Assembly (NCBI GenBank): GCA_002118135.1
Contig: BDIU01000016.1
Coordinates: 186,001-250,000 of the forward strand
Direction: 5' to 3'
DNA length: 64,000 nucleotides
DNA from: Trebouxia sp. TZW2008
Taxonomy: Eukaryota; Chlorophyta; Trebouxiophyceae; Trebouxiales; Trebouxiaceae
In this document: positions 12,201 to 22,549 of the stretch, piece by piece
How the letters are laid out: every line of letters starts with the position of its first letter
Position numbering within the stretch: the stretch's first letter is position 1
Position numbers and translations under genes: made by a program
The notes under the pieces: generated by a model
Databases searched by the model: none
Told to the model about the DNA's origin: nothing
The model's input: the letters and a program-made list of their open reading frames with translations, nothing else

Positions 12201-15200
12201 CAGGAGTGCCTTCCATTGTACCATCAGCAGTTGTATGACTGTAATGACCGTCTTGACCGGCATTTGTATTGTTATGCAGGGTGCATTAAGGGTGAGCCGT
12301 TTCAACCCCTTTGAGGGGTGGGTGGGGTCAGAGTCTGTGGGTCAAGACATCCTCATCAGTGGCCGCATTGACATGAACAGGTGAGTGAAACTGCATATGT
12401 CAGTTATGTCAACTGATCGTGCAAATTAGCAGCTTGAGCCACAAGATAGGTGTTTTTCTGCCTTATAGCTTGTGATCTCACATCTCCCAGTATCACACAA
12501 CCTGGCAAAAGTTGGCTGATGTCCGTGTGTGTCTGTGAGGTGTAGTCTGACGTTGTCTCTGATGCTGTGTCTGGCTAATGCATGCCAGCACTCAGCTTCA
12601 GTTACCAGCCTCTGTAGTTTGGCAAAGCGACGCATCTCAAAATGGACACAAAGCAGCGCTCGCAACCTTTTTGTTCACTATTGGTTGAAAGTGTGATCTG
12701 CGGTTGACGTGCAGGCTGATATCACTCAATGCGCATTGGCCAAAGCGCGCAATCTCTCTGTCTTGTAGCAAGTGGTTATTTGTTGATATGCATGATGTTG
12801 TCTCAGGGCAATTGATGGAGACGTTGTGGCTGTTGAACTGCTGCCAGAATCACAGTGGAGAGGGGCTAGTGCCAACCTGCCCCAGGCAGATGCAGAATCC
12901 ACCACAGGCAGCCCTGAAGAAGAGGATGGGGAGGCCGATGAAGGAGGTCACATAGCACAGGTGCTTGATTCGTACACAATCATGGGCACTTGTGCAATCT
13001 ACATGTATTAGCATTCTCTCCCCATGGAATGATGCTGAGTCAGCGCTGACTTGTCATCAAAAGACAAAATGGCCATTCGACAGCTAGCAAATGCAAACAG
13101 AGTGGTACTTGCAAGTGCTGAAGCAAGAAATCGTGACATACGCAGTAGTTTGTTCTGCTTCCCTTTGTGTTGCAGCTGCTGCATCTTTACATGGCAAAGG
13201 ATTGCCATGCTTACTTGTCAACAACATGATTTTCCTAAAAACAAGCCCCAAAGACTGTCTTGCAAGTATTGTTACCAGATCCTGGTGCATACGACACCAT
13301 GTTCTGACAGTGTGGAGACATGTCGCCGACTTTTCAACTCACGTCACAAGCTACATGAGGCAGAGAACTTGATTGCCATGTAAATGCAGGCAGCACCAGG
13401 TGAGCGTTTGGATGATGGTATGCCCACAAGCACAGCATCAGACACCGCTCATTGATCACCATTGAGTACTTCCAATGCAACAGGTTCAACAGGCGAGAGG
13501 ACCTTGGTCTAAAGTTTTGACACGAAAACTATCTAAATGCAGGTAGCACCAGGAGAGCACTTTGGTGACAGTTTGCCCACAAGCACAGCATCAGGCACAG
13601 CGCGTCCAACATATGTCTCAAATGCACTAAGCTGAAAAGGCGAGAGACCACTTTTCTGCGCCAAACTTTTTGACTGTTCTTGTTTTGTCTTTGTTCTTGA
13701 TTTCTTTCCTGATTGTTTTCTACAAAATGAGTATGTGCAGGTAGCACCAGGGGAGCATCTGGATGATGGTCTGTCTGCAAGCACAGCATCAGGCACAGCG
13801 CGACCAACTGGCAAAGTAGTTGGAATCATCAAGCGCAATTGGAGAACCAGAGGATACTGTGGGTCCCTGCAACCCCAAGAGGGGGGTGGGGGTGGGGGTA
13901 GGGGCGCCCAGGGGGTGTTGTTCTGCCCTGTGGAACGCAGGTTCCCCAAAATCAGGCTGCAGACCAGACAGGTGAGTTTGGGATAGGCTGAGAACTGATG
14001 CACACTGAGAGCAATGGGAGACAAAGACCAATTGCGGAATGTGGCATTGGTCATTGCGCCTGTAGGTCATGCTGGTTGATTGGGCTTGTTCATGCACCAG
14101 GGTGGTTACTGTCTGAGAATACTGAGTACAATGAAAGCCGAAGAGGCCAAAAGACGGAATGTGGCATTGCGCTTTGTGCCTGTAACTGACTGTGTTTGAG
14201 ATTCAGGCTGCACTGCTTACGAACAAAGCAGTTGATGCGGTGATCATGGGCTGACAGGTTTTGCCTTGCTGGGCACTAGCCTTCAAAATCATCACCAAAC
14301 AAGGCAATGCTGTGCCTCTGAATGCCTTGTTGTTTAGTCATCTACGCGCAGTTAGTGATGTGATTTGCAGGCTGCCACGCGAATGGACAAGAGGACTGAG
14401 GTATTTAACGACAGTTGGCAGGCAGACAGTATGTATCCTGATGGTCCTTATGTACGCACATTTGAAACAACAGAAGACAAAGAGACAGAATCCAAACTTT
14501 TGTTGTGTGTATCCAAATAAGCAAATGATTTTGCAGGCTGCCACACTAATCGACAAAAGGATGGTGGTGGTGATTGACAGCTGGCAGGCAGACAGCATGT
14601 ATCCGGCTGGTCATTACGTACGCACATTGGGCACAATAGGAGACAAAGAGACAGAAACCGAAGTGCTCCTGATAGAAAATGACATCAACACCAGTCCCTT
14701 TTCTCCAGCAGTCCATGCGTGTGTGCCGCCCCTGCCTTGGAGTGTTACACAGGCTGATCTTGATGATACAAACAGGTGACCAAGCAGATGCCTGCTGAGT
14801 TCTGCTGATCATGCATGATCTTGATGATCCCAGGATATGATCAAGCAGCGGCTTATTGACGTCTGCTGTGCACGCGTGTGTCTCCCCTCTGCCTTGGGTT
14901 GGTACACAGGCTGATCTGGGTGATCCCAACAGGTGACTAAGCAGCTGCTTGCTAACTTCTGCTGTGCATTGTGCGCATCATGCGTCTGCTTTGGAATGTG
15001 ACACATGCTAATTTGGACAATTTGCAGCGTGAGTTCAAACGAACAGTGCATGATGTCAATGCACTGACATTTGTGATCTCGTGCAATGTGCAGGGAAGAC
15101 TTGAGACATCTGCCGATCTGTAGCGTGGACCCACCAGGGTGTAAGGATATTGATGACGCTCTACATGTACGTGAGCTGGCTAACGGCAACCTGGAGTTGG

Positions 15201-18200
15201 GCGTTCACATTGCTGATGTCACCAAATTCCTGCTTCCAATGACTGCAATGGATGACGAAGCAGCGCTCAGGTGTACCTTGCCCTCTGCTCTGCCCTCTTT
15301 CTCAATGCCCTGCCCCTTGCCCTGCCCCCTTGCCCTGCCTTGCCCTGCCATGCCTTGGCCCTGTGTTGACATGGCTGATGTTAGCATTTTCCTGCTACTA
15401 ATGCCTGCAATGAATGACAAAGCAGCAGTCAGGTATGCCCTGTACTTCTAGCAATGTGCCCAGCCCCTTGTCCTGCCCTGCCCTACCATGTCTTGACACT
15501 TCTGGTACCCCTCAACTTCCTTGCTGCCCGTGACTGCCAATGATGATGAAGCAGCGCTCATGCATGCCCTGTCCTCAGGCCATGTGCCCTGCCCCTCCCC
15601 TTGCCCTGCCCTGCCCTGCCCTGCCTGACACACACATACCCTACCCTGCCCTGCCCCTTGCTCTTGTTCCTATCCTGCCCTTGTCCTCCCTTCTGTCCCT
15701 TGATACACATCACATATGTTTAAGCAATGCTAAAGATACCTGTTGTCATGCAGCAAACCCTCAATGCAAAAACCAGCCCATATTGGCAATGTTGCAGGGC
15801 AACAACCTGTTACCTAGTGCAGCGCCGAATAGACATGCTGCCTAAGCCACTCACAGAGGACATATGCAGTCTACGGTCCAATGTTGAAAGGCTGGCATTT
15901 TCTGCTATGTGGGAAATGACACAAGACGCTCAAGTGCTACATGTCAGGTCAGATTGTGTCCTAATCAAACACTGACCTCAAGCATGACCCACACAAAGCG
16001 ATGCGTGTTGCTTTCTGCTATCTGAAAACTGACGCAAGTCGATGCTTGTTGCTACGTAAGCCACTCGCAGAGGACATATGCAGTCTGCGGTCCAATGTTG
16101 AGAGGCTGGCTTTTTCTGCCATTTGGAGAATGTGACACAAGGCGCTCAAGTGCTGCATGCCAAGTCAGTTCTTTGTTGAAAAGCATCAGTCTTCTGCAGC
16201 TACCCACACAAAGCAATGCACGGTGTTTTCTGCTATTTGGGAAACGACACAAGATGCCCAAGTGCTGTAAGTCAGGTCACCTTCCATTCGCAACAATCAC
16301 TTTCCTGCCAAACATTATGCACACAAAGTATTGGTACTGTAGCCATCCTTCTGTTCTATGGCAGTAAAGTAAGACATAAGCGCATTTTCCTTTTCTGCTG
16401 ATTTTGCGTGCAATGCAGATGACGCAGTGGCCTTAAAAACATGCTAGGCAAGTGCCTCAGTTCAGCTAGCCATCAGCACAGCATTTCTGAAGCACCTTCT
16501 GAAGCACTTTTGTCCTGGCAAAAGTCTGCTGAGCCAATCGTGTGGAATTGCCGGATGCAGTTTCATGGGCGTGATCAAGAGCCAAGCCGCCTTGACATAT
16601 GCACTGCAGTGTTCAAACAATTGTGGCTGTGGACAGCTTACTGATGCGTTGTGAGTGCATGTGTGAGAGACAGAGAGAGAGTAGTTTTACATGCTTCAGC
16701 TAGTCAACAAGTCTAACCGCATGTGCCACAAGTGGCAAACTCTAATTCAAGCATCTGAACTGTGTACAGGTACACCAAGAGTGTGGTCAAAAGCCAAGCT
16801 GCCTTGATACATGCAGAGGTCCAAACTTCCTTTATGGCAAAAGGCTGCACAATATTTTGAGCAACCATTTGGAGACCTTGTGCTACACGGAGGCTCATCA
16901 AGAGCGTAATGAAGAGTCAAGCTGCATGGACATATCCTTTAGCCAGCTGACAAGTCAGATACTATGTGACAAACAGGAAAGCACCTCTGACATGATATGC
17001 AGGTTCACCAAGAGCGTGATCAAGAGTCAAGCTGCCTTGACATATGCAGAGGCACAATCACGCATTGATGACCACAGGCTTCATGATACTTTGAGCACCA
17101 ACTTGAGGACCATGAACCGCATAGCCAAAATTCTGCGCAGACAGAGAACAGAAAGGTGAGAGCAGCTGAAAACACCAAAAGTTGGTGACGTAACACCAAA
17201 GACCCACCAAAAACCCTTTGTGGAAGACAGGATACCACTGAAGAATGCCCATACACAAAGCATGATACTCTGAGCGCCAACTTGAGGACCATGAACCGCC
17301 TAGTCAAGATTCTTTGCAGACAGAGAAGAGAAAGGTGAGAGCAGTCGAAAATGACAGAGATCTAGGTCTTCTCAGCTACTCTCACTCAGTCATGCATGCT
17401 CTAATCTGCATATTGCGTGTTTTGTATTGGCGCCAGTGTCTTCCACGCTTTCCAATTTACACTGTATCTCAGCAATTCATACTGCCAAATACTTGCGTAC
17501 TTTACATTGCATGCTGTATGTTCTTGTTGAGCAACAAAAATCACGTCTGCTGACTGACTGATGAGCAATGCTACACTGAAATCAAAGTCAGCCTGGGCTA
17601 TACTATACAGAGGCGCACGGATGCTTGCGTTGCCCAAGGTCAAGTTTTGAAATAGATGCAAAACCGCATGACCCCTTAGACGTGGGAATGTAACAAGTCA
17701 AGCAGAACATCTGTTTTCCACATGATATGTTGTTAACACAGGGTTTTGTACACAGTCACAAACTAAATCAGCTTTGGAATCAATTTGCAGAGGAGCAATG
17801 ACGCTTGCCTCACCAGAGGTCAAGTTTGAAATCAACAGAAAAAACTTTGATCCCCTAGACGTGGAGATGTTCCCAGTCAAGCAAGTATTTTGCACACTGT
17901 TTAGTGCTCTACCTTACTTACCCAAAACCAGCCTTGAATTTGCCATACAGGGGAGCATTGACGCTTGCGTTGCCCGAGGTCAAGTTTGAAATTGAGACAG
18001 AAACGCATGACCCCTTAGACTTGAGAATGTACCAAGTCAAGCATGTCATCTATATTGCAAACAATGTTTTGATGTCACGAAGTGCTGAGCACAGGCGGAA
18101 GCAAAAGCAAACCCCATCTCACCTGTGCTGTGCAGAGGGGCATTGACGCTTGCATCTCCAGAGGTCAAGTTTGAAATTGACACGGAAACGCATGACCCTT

Positions 18201-20140
18201 TAGACGTGGGAATGTACCAAGTCAAAGAAGCAAATCACATGGTTGAGGAAATGATGCTCCTCGCCAACATTACAGTGGCAGAGCACATTTTGAAGCATTT
18301 TCCCGCCCAAGCCTTACTGCGGCGGCATCCCGTTCCTCCTCCTCGCCAGTTTGAACCTTTGCTGAAGGCTGCTGTTGCTGCTGGTGTCAGTATCAACCCA
18401 GAGACCAGTCAGGTTGCTGTGCTGTGCTGTGCTGTGCTGTGCTGTGTGTGCTGTGCTTTGCTGTGCTGTGCTGTGCTGTGCTGTGCTGTGCTGTGCTGCG
18501 CTGTGCTGCGCTATGCAGCATCCTTTTGTTCCTCCTTGCCAGTTCAAACCTTTGCTGAGGGCTGCTGTTGCTGCTGGCGTCAGCATCAAACCAGAAACCA
18601 GTTAGGTAGCCATGCTGTGTTGTGCTGAGCTGTGCTGTGCTGTGCCGCATCGCACTGTCCTGTGCTGTGCTGTGCTGTGCTGTGCTGTGCTGACTCGTTT
18701 GTTGTATTTGTTTGCAGACACTGGCAGCTTCTTTGGATGAAGCAGTGAGGCCTGATGATTCCTATTTCAACAAGCTCATCCGTATCATGGCGACGCGCTG
18801 CATGACCCAGGCTGTATACTTTGGGTCGGGTGAAGTGGACCCACCTGATTACCTTCACTATGGGTTGGCCGCCCCACTCTACACCCACTTCACCTCCCCC
18901 ATCAGAAGGTGAGAAATGTTTGATAACTATGAAGTTGTCCACTTTGACAGCAAATTATTTTCATACAAATCTGTGCTATAGCTGTTTTGCTCTCTGCTGC
19001 CCCCACTTCCCCTCGCCCATGAGACTGTAGGACAGCTTTTGTCTCCGTTGTCTCATCAGTGTATCACTGACATTCTTGCAGGGCGCCAATCTGCCTCATG
19101 GTCTGGCTGCTTTGCTTCGTATGTCCACATAAATTTCGCAGCTGCCAAGGCTGACCCTTATTGACCTCCTTTTGGTGGTTTTCAGGTATGCTGATGTGTT
19201 GGTGCATCGCCTTTTGGCAGCCTCACTAAATCTGTCACCGCTGCCAGAATCAGCCAGAGACCGTGCAGGCGTGCATGCACTCACAGACAATCTGAACACA
19301 AGGCACCGTAACGCACAGATGGCTGGACGGGCGTCTGTTGAGCTGCATACATTGATCTTCTTCAAAGACCGCACCATCATTGCTGATGCACGCATCACCA
19401 GGGTAAGGATGATATTACTCATTGCTCATGCCGCACATGCGTGATCTGGTGTTGCCTTTTGTATGCTTTGAGGGTATGCTTTGTGCGTTATGCATTACAG
19501 GGGTGTGAATGACTTTGCCCCTTGCTAATGCCTCACATTCATGATGTGGTCTTGCCTTCTGCAGCTCTACTGTCATTGCAAGTGTTTGCCTTTCCAGGGT
19601 AAAATTGTTTTACTCATTGTCCATGTCTCACATGCATCATCTCATTTTGCCCTCGGCATGATTACCATCAATGCTAGACATTTCTATGTTTTTTTCTTTT
19701 GCTTCAGACTGTGGCAATGCATGTACAAGTGCAAAACCCAGCTTGGGAGTAATGATGACCAATAATTCAGCCAATGGTCTGTACAGGTGAGAGCCAATGG
19801 ACTGATCATTTTTGTGCCCAAGTATGGCATAGAGGGTCCGGTCTACCTCACAAGCAAGGGGAACAGCAAAACCCAAGGCCCCAGCACTTCCATGCAAGCA
19901 AGCACGACAGGCTCTAACAGTACAACAGCAGCCAGCACAAGCAGTGGTGCTGATCAAAGCAACTTTGTGCTTGATGAGGACAAACAAATGGTGGTGTCTA
20001 AGGATGGACAGAGAAGCTACACTGTTTTTGACAAAGCTGCAGTGAAGATCAGTGTTGAGGAGACATTCGGGCATAGGCGGCATTTGCAGTTGACGCTTGT
20101 TGATAGGAGTGAATTGCCTGCCAGCGAACAAATGAGCTAG
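8092..20140 (+). CDS. DIS3: Exosome complex exonuclease RRP44 / DIS3
   Basis: Catalytic subunit of the RNA exosome, degrading RNA 3' to 5' in nucleus and cytoplasm. Sixteen exons: 8092-8283, 8441-8598, 9072-9252, 10029-10155, 11540-11634, 12280-12380, 12807-12960, 13741-13971, 14537-14775, 15094-15270, 15798-15947, 17003-17155, 18136-18412, 18718-18908, 19186-19402, 19787-20140. They sum to 2997 nt (998 aa plus stop) with every phase matching, the usual family length. PIN endonuclease domain about 50-210, with Asp57 in VVDTNIVLQ, acidic residues in VLEEV and NDRNDRAIR, and LLTNDADNR. Cold-shock domains about 235-460. RNB exonuclease about 485-840, with the catalytic cluster [15 protein letters not shown] (Asp505, 511, 513, 514) and [19 protein letters not shown]-terminal S1 domain, with a Ser/Thr-rich insert near 905-930. 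Both nucleolytic sites look intact. Introns are crowded with exon echoes. Confidence 0.96.
10156..11060 (+). repeat. Eight-copy array echoing the end of DIS3 exon 4
   Basis: Direct tandem copies, period about 116 bp, of the last part of exon 4 plus the intron start. Marker words GTTGTAGACGGGGAGTCTAC and AACTCTGGTATGTCAACA recur at about 10232, 10350, 10463, 10576, 10695, 10808, 10896 and 11011. Several copies keep the G|GTATGT donor, but most have no AG acceptor of their own. The copy near 10845-10900 extends further into the exon (CACTTTGCTGGGCAGGACT). Confidence 0.95.
11128..11203 (-). repeat. Dispersed element, copy 3 (diverged)
   Basis: Reverse-orientation relative with GCAAGCCGGCCTGGCGAGAC; the other half is degraded. 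In DIS3 intron 4. Confidence 0.55.
11418..11470 (+). repeat. Echo of DIS3 exon 5 start
   Basis: Copy of the exon 5 5' end with its TGTGCAG acceptor (GCACTCGAGAGGGGAACTGAG versus the true exon at 11540). Followed by a second copy of the intron leading to the true exon, where a (GT)n tract lies at 11519-11535. Confidence 0.8.
11981..12075 (-). repeat. Dispersed element, copy 4
   Basis: Reverse orientation: GGAGCCAGCCTGGCAAGACAG, then CTACACAAACCTAGCA, GAATGTGTAATACATCATC and GATTGTAATC. Shows that the element extends past the core into an AT-rich tail. In DIS3 intron 5, where no exon echo is evident. Confidence 0.75.
13386..13605 (+). repeat. Two echoes of DIS3 exon 8 start
   Basis: Copies at about 13388-13445 and 13543-13605 repeat the TGCAG acceptor and first 60 bases of exon 8 (GCACCAGG.GAGC, then CACAAGCACAGCATCAG). 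Each is followed by a copy of the leading intron sequence. Confidence 0.88.
14369..14510 (+). repeat. Echo of DIS3 exon 9
   Basis: A copy of the first ~130 bp of exon 9 with acceptor TTTGCAG (GCTGCCACGCGAATGGACAAG), then GACAGTTGGCAGGCAGACAG, ending in AGACAAAGAGACAGAATCC. It contains frameshifts relative to the true exon at 14537. Weaker echoes of the same words are at about 14015-14060 and 14120-14170. Confidence 0.88.
14800..15025 (+). repeat. Echoes of the end of DIS3 exon 9
   Basis: Two or three decayed copies of the exon 9 3' end and donor (GTGTGTCTCCCCTCTGCCTTGG, then CAGGCTGATCTGGGTGATCC and AACAGGTGACTAAGCAG). The third, near 14970-15025, is weak. Confidence 0.85.
15275..15710 (+). 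repeat. Echoes of DIS3 exon 10 end and (CCCTG)n tract
   Basis: 15366-15436 repeats the exon 10 end (GACATGGCTGATGTTAGCAT, then CCTGCAATGAATGACAAAGC and GCAGTCAGGTATGCCC). 15525-15565 is a shorter copy (CCAATGATGATGAAGCAGCG). Between them lie long CCCTG/CCTTG pyrimidine tracts (about 15285-15360 and 15590-15700), expanded from the intron start. Confidence 0.85.
16040..16280 (+). repeat. Two echoes of DIS3 exon 11
   Basis: 16055-16165 and 16205-16280 repeat the second half of exon 11 (AAGCCACTCGCAGAGGACAT, then GTCCAATGTTGAGAGGCTGGC and GAAACGACACAAGATGCCC) with the GTCAGGTC donor context. Both are frameshifted. Confidence 0.88.
16750..16940 (+). repeat. Echoes of DIS3 exon 12 upstream of the true exon
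   Basis: Copies of the exon 12 start (AAGAGCGTGATCAAGAGTCAAGCTGCCTTGACATATGCAGAG in the true exon) appear decayed at about 16570-16605, 16766-16815 and 16889-16935. One more partial copy of the exon end, including its GAAAGGTGAGA donor, lies at 17265-17342. Confidence 0.82.
17606..18045 (+). repeat. Three full-length echoes of DIS3 exon 13 start, two with open frames
   Basis: Copies at 17608-17695, 17790-17885 and 17949-18040 each begin after a CAG acceptor and encode a version of the RNB segment [10 protein letters not shown]...HDPLD. The first has a TGA in frame. The second and third are open and end at GT dinucleotides (CAAG|... and AAGCAT|GTCATC), so could be used as alternative or extra exons. 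True exon 13 is 18136-18412, the only one reaching the conserved [12 protein letters not shown] segment. Confidence 0.88.
18413..18715 (+). repeat. (GCTGT)n microsatellites flanking an echo of exon 13 end
   Basis: Pentamer tract at about 18418-18515, an echo of the exon 13 3' end at 18530-18604 (GTTCCTCCTTGCCAGTTCAA...ACCAGTTAGGT), then a second pentamer tract at about 18615-18695. The pentamer begins right at the exon donor, so the expansion duplicated together with the exon end. Confidence 0.9.
19403..19660 (+). repeat. Tandem duplication of the exon 15 / intron 15 junction
   Basis: Three copies of about 95 bp starting at the DIS3 exon 15 donor: CCAGGGTAAGGATGATATTACTC (true), then about 19495 (ACAGGGGTGTGAATGACTTT) and 19594 (CCAGGGTAAAATTGTTTTAC), each followed by CTCATTG..CATG.C.CACATGC. 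Confidence 0.82.
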
Positions 20141-20586
20141 GTTGAGCAACTGCATTTTGCTTCGTGAGATAGGGGTACCGGTTTGCTGCTGAAGCAACTT
20201 GAATGTCAGCGCGTCATAGCTTGTTGATAGGAGTGAGTCTCCTGCCAGCTAGCGAATGAGCTAGATATCTTGGTGCATGTATTATGTTGAGACATGTCAC
20301 AGTTCAAGATGCCTCATTGGTCGTGACTGACTGCATTGCACCACAGCATTGTAACTTTGCACGATATGTAGTGACTCTGCAAACAACGACATTGGCGCTA
20401 TCCGTGGGACCTTTTGTGGAGCTGATCGTTGCCAAGACACAAGGCTATCGAACTGTAAATTGCGTGACTGCAGCAAGCAAGACCCCTGCTGTACATTTTG
20501 GACACAGGTACTGCTACACGACTGCACAATTATACACTAATTTGTTGTGACTGCCTGCCAGACATTGAGCTGTTGTACGTTGCCAT
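20141..20586. other. Convergent 3' intergenic region
   Basis: 446 bp between the stop codons of DIS3 (+) and the Lys/Ala-rich gene (-). TGTAA, the usual green-algal poly(A) word, occurs at about 20350 on the plus strand and could serve DIS3. 20200-20250 repeats the DIS3 3' end (TTGATAGGAGTGA.T..CCTGCCAGC.AGCGAATGAGCTAG), one more exon echo, this time past the stop. Confidence 0.6.
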
Positions 20587-22549
20587 TCAGTGACTGATAT
20601 GCTTTGCTGATTTCTTAGACTTTGCTGTTGCACCCTTCTTCACTCCGCCCTTGACTCCTGTCTTGCTTTTGCCTGGAGTTTTCTTCTTTGCACCTGCTTT
20701 GTTGCTGGCTTTTGATGCGCTTTTGGCTGTAGCATTGCTTTTCTTTGCAGCAGACTTAGGAGCAGATTTGCAAACTGCCTGCATTGCAACATCCAGCATG
20801 ATGTTCACTGACACTCCAGTCAATGATCAAGCTCTTGGAAGCATGTTATGCTTAATTTTGATCAAGTTGGCTAGCTGAGACAGCAGTCATGAACAGCCCA
20901 TCTGCAACTTCCTCTCAGTCTAGCGCTTCATCAGCTGAGGTATGTATCACCTGTAGTTGCTCAACAGCTACGTGCACGTGAATAGACTTGGAAAAGTTGC
21001 ATGTACACCAAACATCAAGTGCTCAAAGCAGTTACAACATGCACAGAGCAGTTTCGAAGAATTCATCATCTATTTGTAGTTGACAAACATGATCATTCAG
21101 TTCAGCTTCATTGCATACCTGCTTGTTGGACTTGGTTGCTGCCTTCTTTTGCTGAGGCTCAGATTCTGAGTCAGCTGCTGCCTTGCGCTTCTTGCCAGCT
21201 GCTGTTGTCTTCTTTGCCTCTTCTTGCTTCCTGTTGTTCTTCTTCTTGTCGGCATTGGCCTGGCTGGTTGAGGCCCTGCCCTTTTCAGCTGCAGCGTTCT
21301 CTTTTTTGGCTGAGACATTCACTGTTTTGGCTGAAGCATTTGCTTTTCTGGTCTGAGCAGCTTTCTGGCCAGCAGCCTTGCGAGCAGAAGCTAGGCGAGC
21401 AGCTGCAGATGTTACATGCACGACTAAAAGGCCCTTTGCATGGATTGAGCGGTGTCATGAACTCTCACAGCAAGCATATAGTCATGAATGATTGACCATA
21501 TGCGTACTCAACACACGTCCTTCAACCCTCTGTGCTTGTGTTTTTCTGTGTAATCAGCAGGTCTTGGTCCTTGGACATGCAGACGCACATGCAGACGGAT
21601 GCTGCTCAAATGCTCGTTGCCGTATAACGGCATTTTTTGACACCCTTTTTGTTGTATCCGACAAATACCATCAAGCAGTGTTTCCTGAGCTGTATGGCTG
21701 CATCAAGCCAACATTTTGGCCAAGGCATGCATTGATGTTAAACTGATGTCTTCATGACAGTAGCGAGATATGAGCCAAGAACCAGCATGAGGTGTGCTGG
21801 ACTCTCACAGCTGTCAGTGCGAAGCCTCATGAGATGACACTACATCCACATTCCTATGGCACAAGTGAGCAAGCAAAGTTCACGGGGGGATACAGCAGTG
21901 TCAAACAGATGTTGGTATGATGTCCATGGCACAATTGAGTAGGTCATTGTCATGGTGGTTGCTGCAATATCACAGCCACTAGTATGAAGCCTTACCAGAT
22001 GCCCTGCCCCCCCTCTTGCCCCCTATAGCCCCACCCCTCTTGGATGGTTCATCATTCACCACTTTGTCAGTGCCACTGCCACCCTTTTTGGCGCCGCCTC
22101 CATGCATCTGCAGCAGATCTGAAACTTTGATGCTCGAGTTGGGCTTGTTTGCAATGCAGCTGTGCTTTTAGTATGACTACACTAGATCCTGACGGCAAAC
22201 CTATTGTGAGAAACATATATCAGGTCAAGTGTTGTCAATCAAGTGCTGTCGTCATAGAGAGCCTTTCAGCTCTGAAGGCAAGGTAAAGATCCCACTACAA
22301 GATTTCCTCCAAATTTCAAGTTCGCAGAGCATCTGCTACCTCTTAAGAGAAACCAGGATTTTCCTTGATATACACATAACCCTTGCTTTTGATGTTTTGG
22401 ATGAAAAATTTTGGTACCTTGTTCACTGTTGCCCAGGCCACTTTCTTGGACCAGCCCTCGTCCTTGCCGCGTTTCTGGTACCCCTCGGCTATGTGATCAG
22501 CTTCTCGGACTTGCTTGTCACTGTACTTGCTCTTGTCACCTTGCGGCAT
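20587..22549 (-). CDS. Lys/Ala-rich basic protein with a bacterial-type N-terminal domain
   Basis: Four exons with matching phases: 22418-22549 (ATG at 22549), 21996-22107, 21119-21402 and 20587-20778; 239 aa. Exon 1 (MPQGDKSKYSDKQVREADHI, then EGYQKRG...AWATVNK) and exon 2 (HGGGAKKGGSG) resemble short bacterial proteins, often labelled plasmid stabilization-like, that begin MPKGDK-YT-KQ-R-AEHI and end AWATVNK-GGGKKSGSG. Exon 3 opens with AARLASARKAAGQKAAQTRK, like the tail of that family, then becomes a long Lys/Ala-rich tail with a nuclear-signal-like KKRKAAA and a linker-histone-like composition. Likely nucleic-acid binding; function unknown. The frame is open upstream of the chosen ATG to about 22828, so a longer N-terminus is possible. 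Bacterial ancestry is an inference from resemblance. Confidence 0.75.

Noticed and set aside
18375..18720. Cys/Leu-repeat ORFs on both strands
   Set aside because: Translations of the (GCTGT)n microsatellite, not genes.
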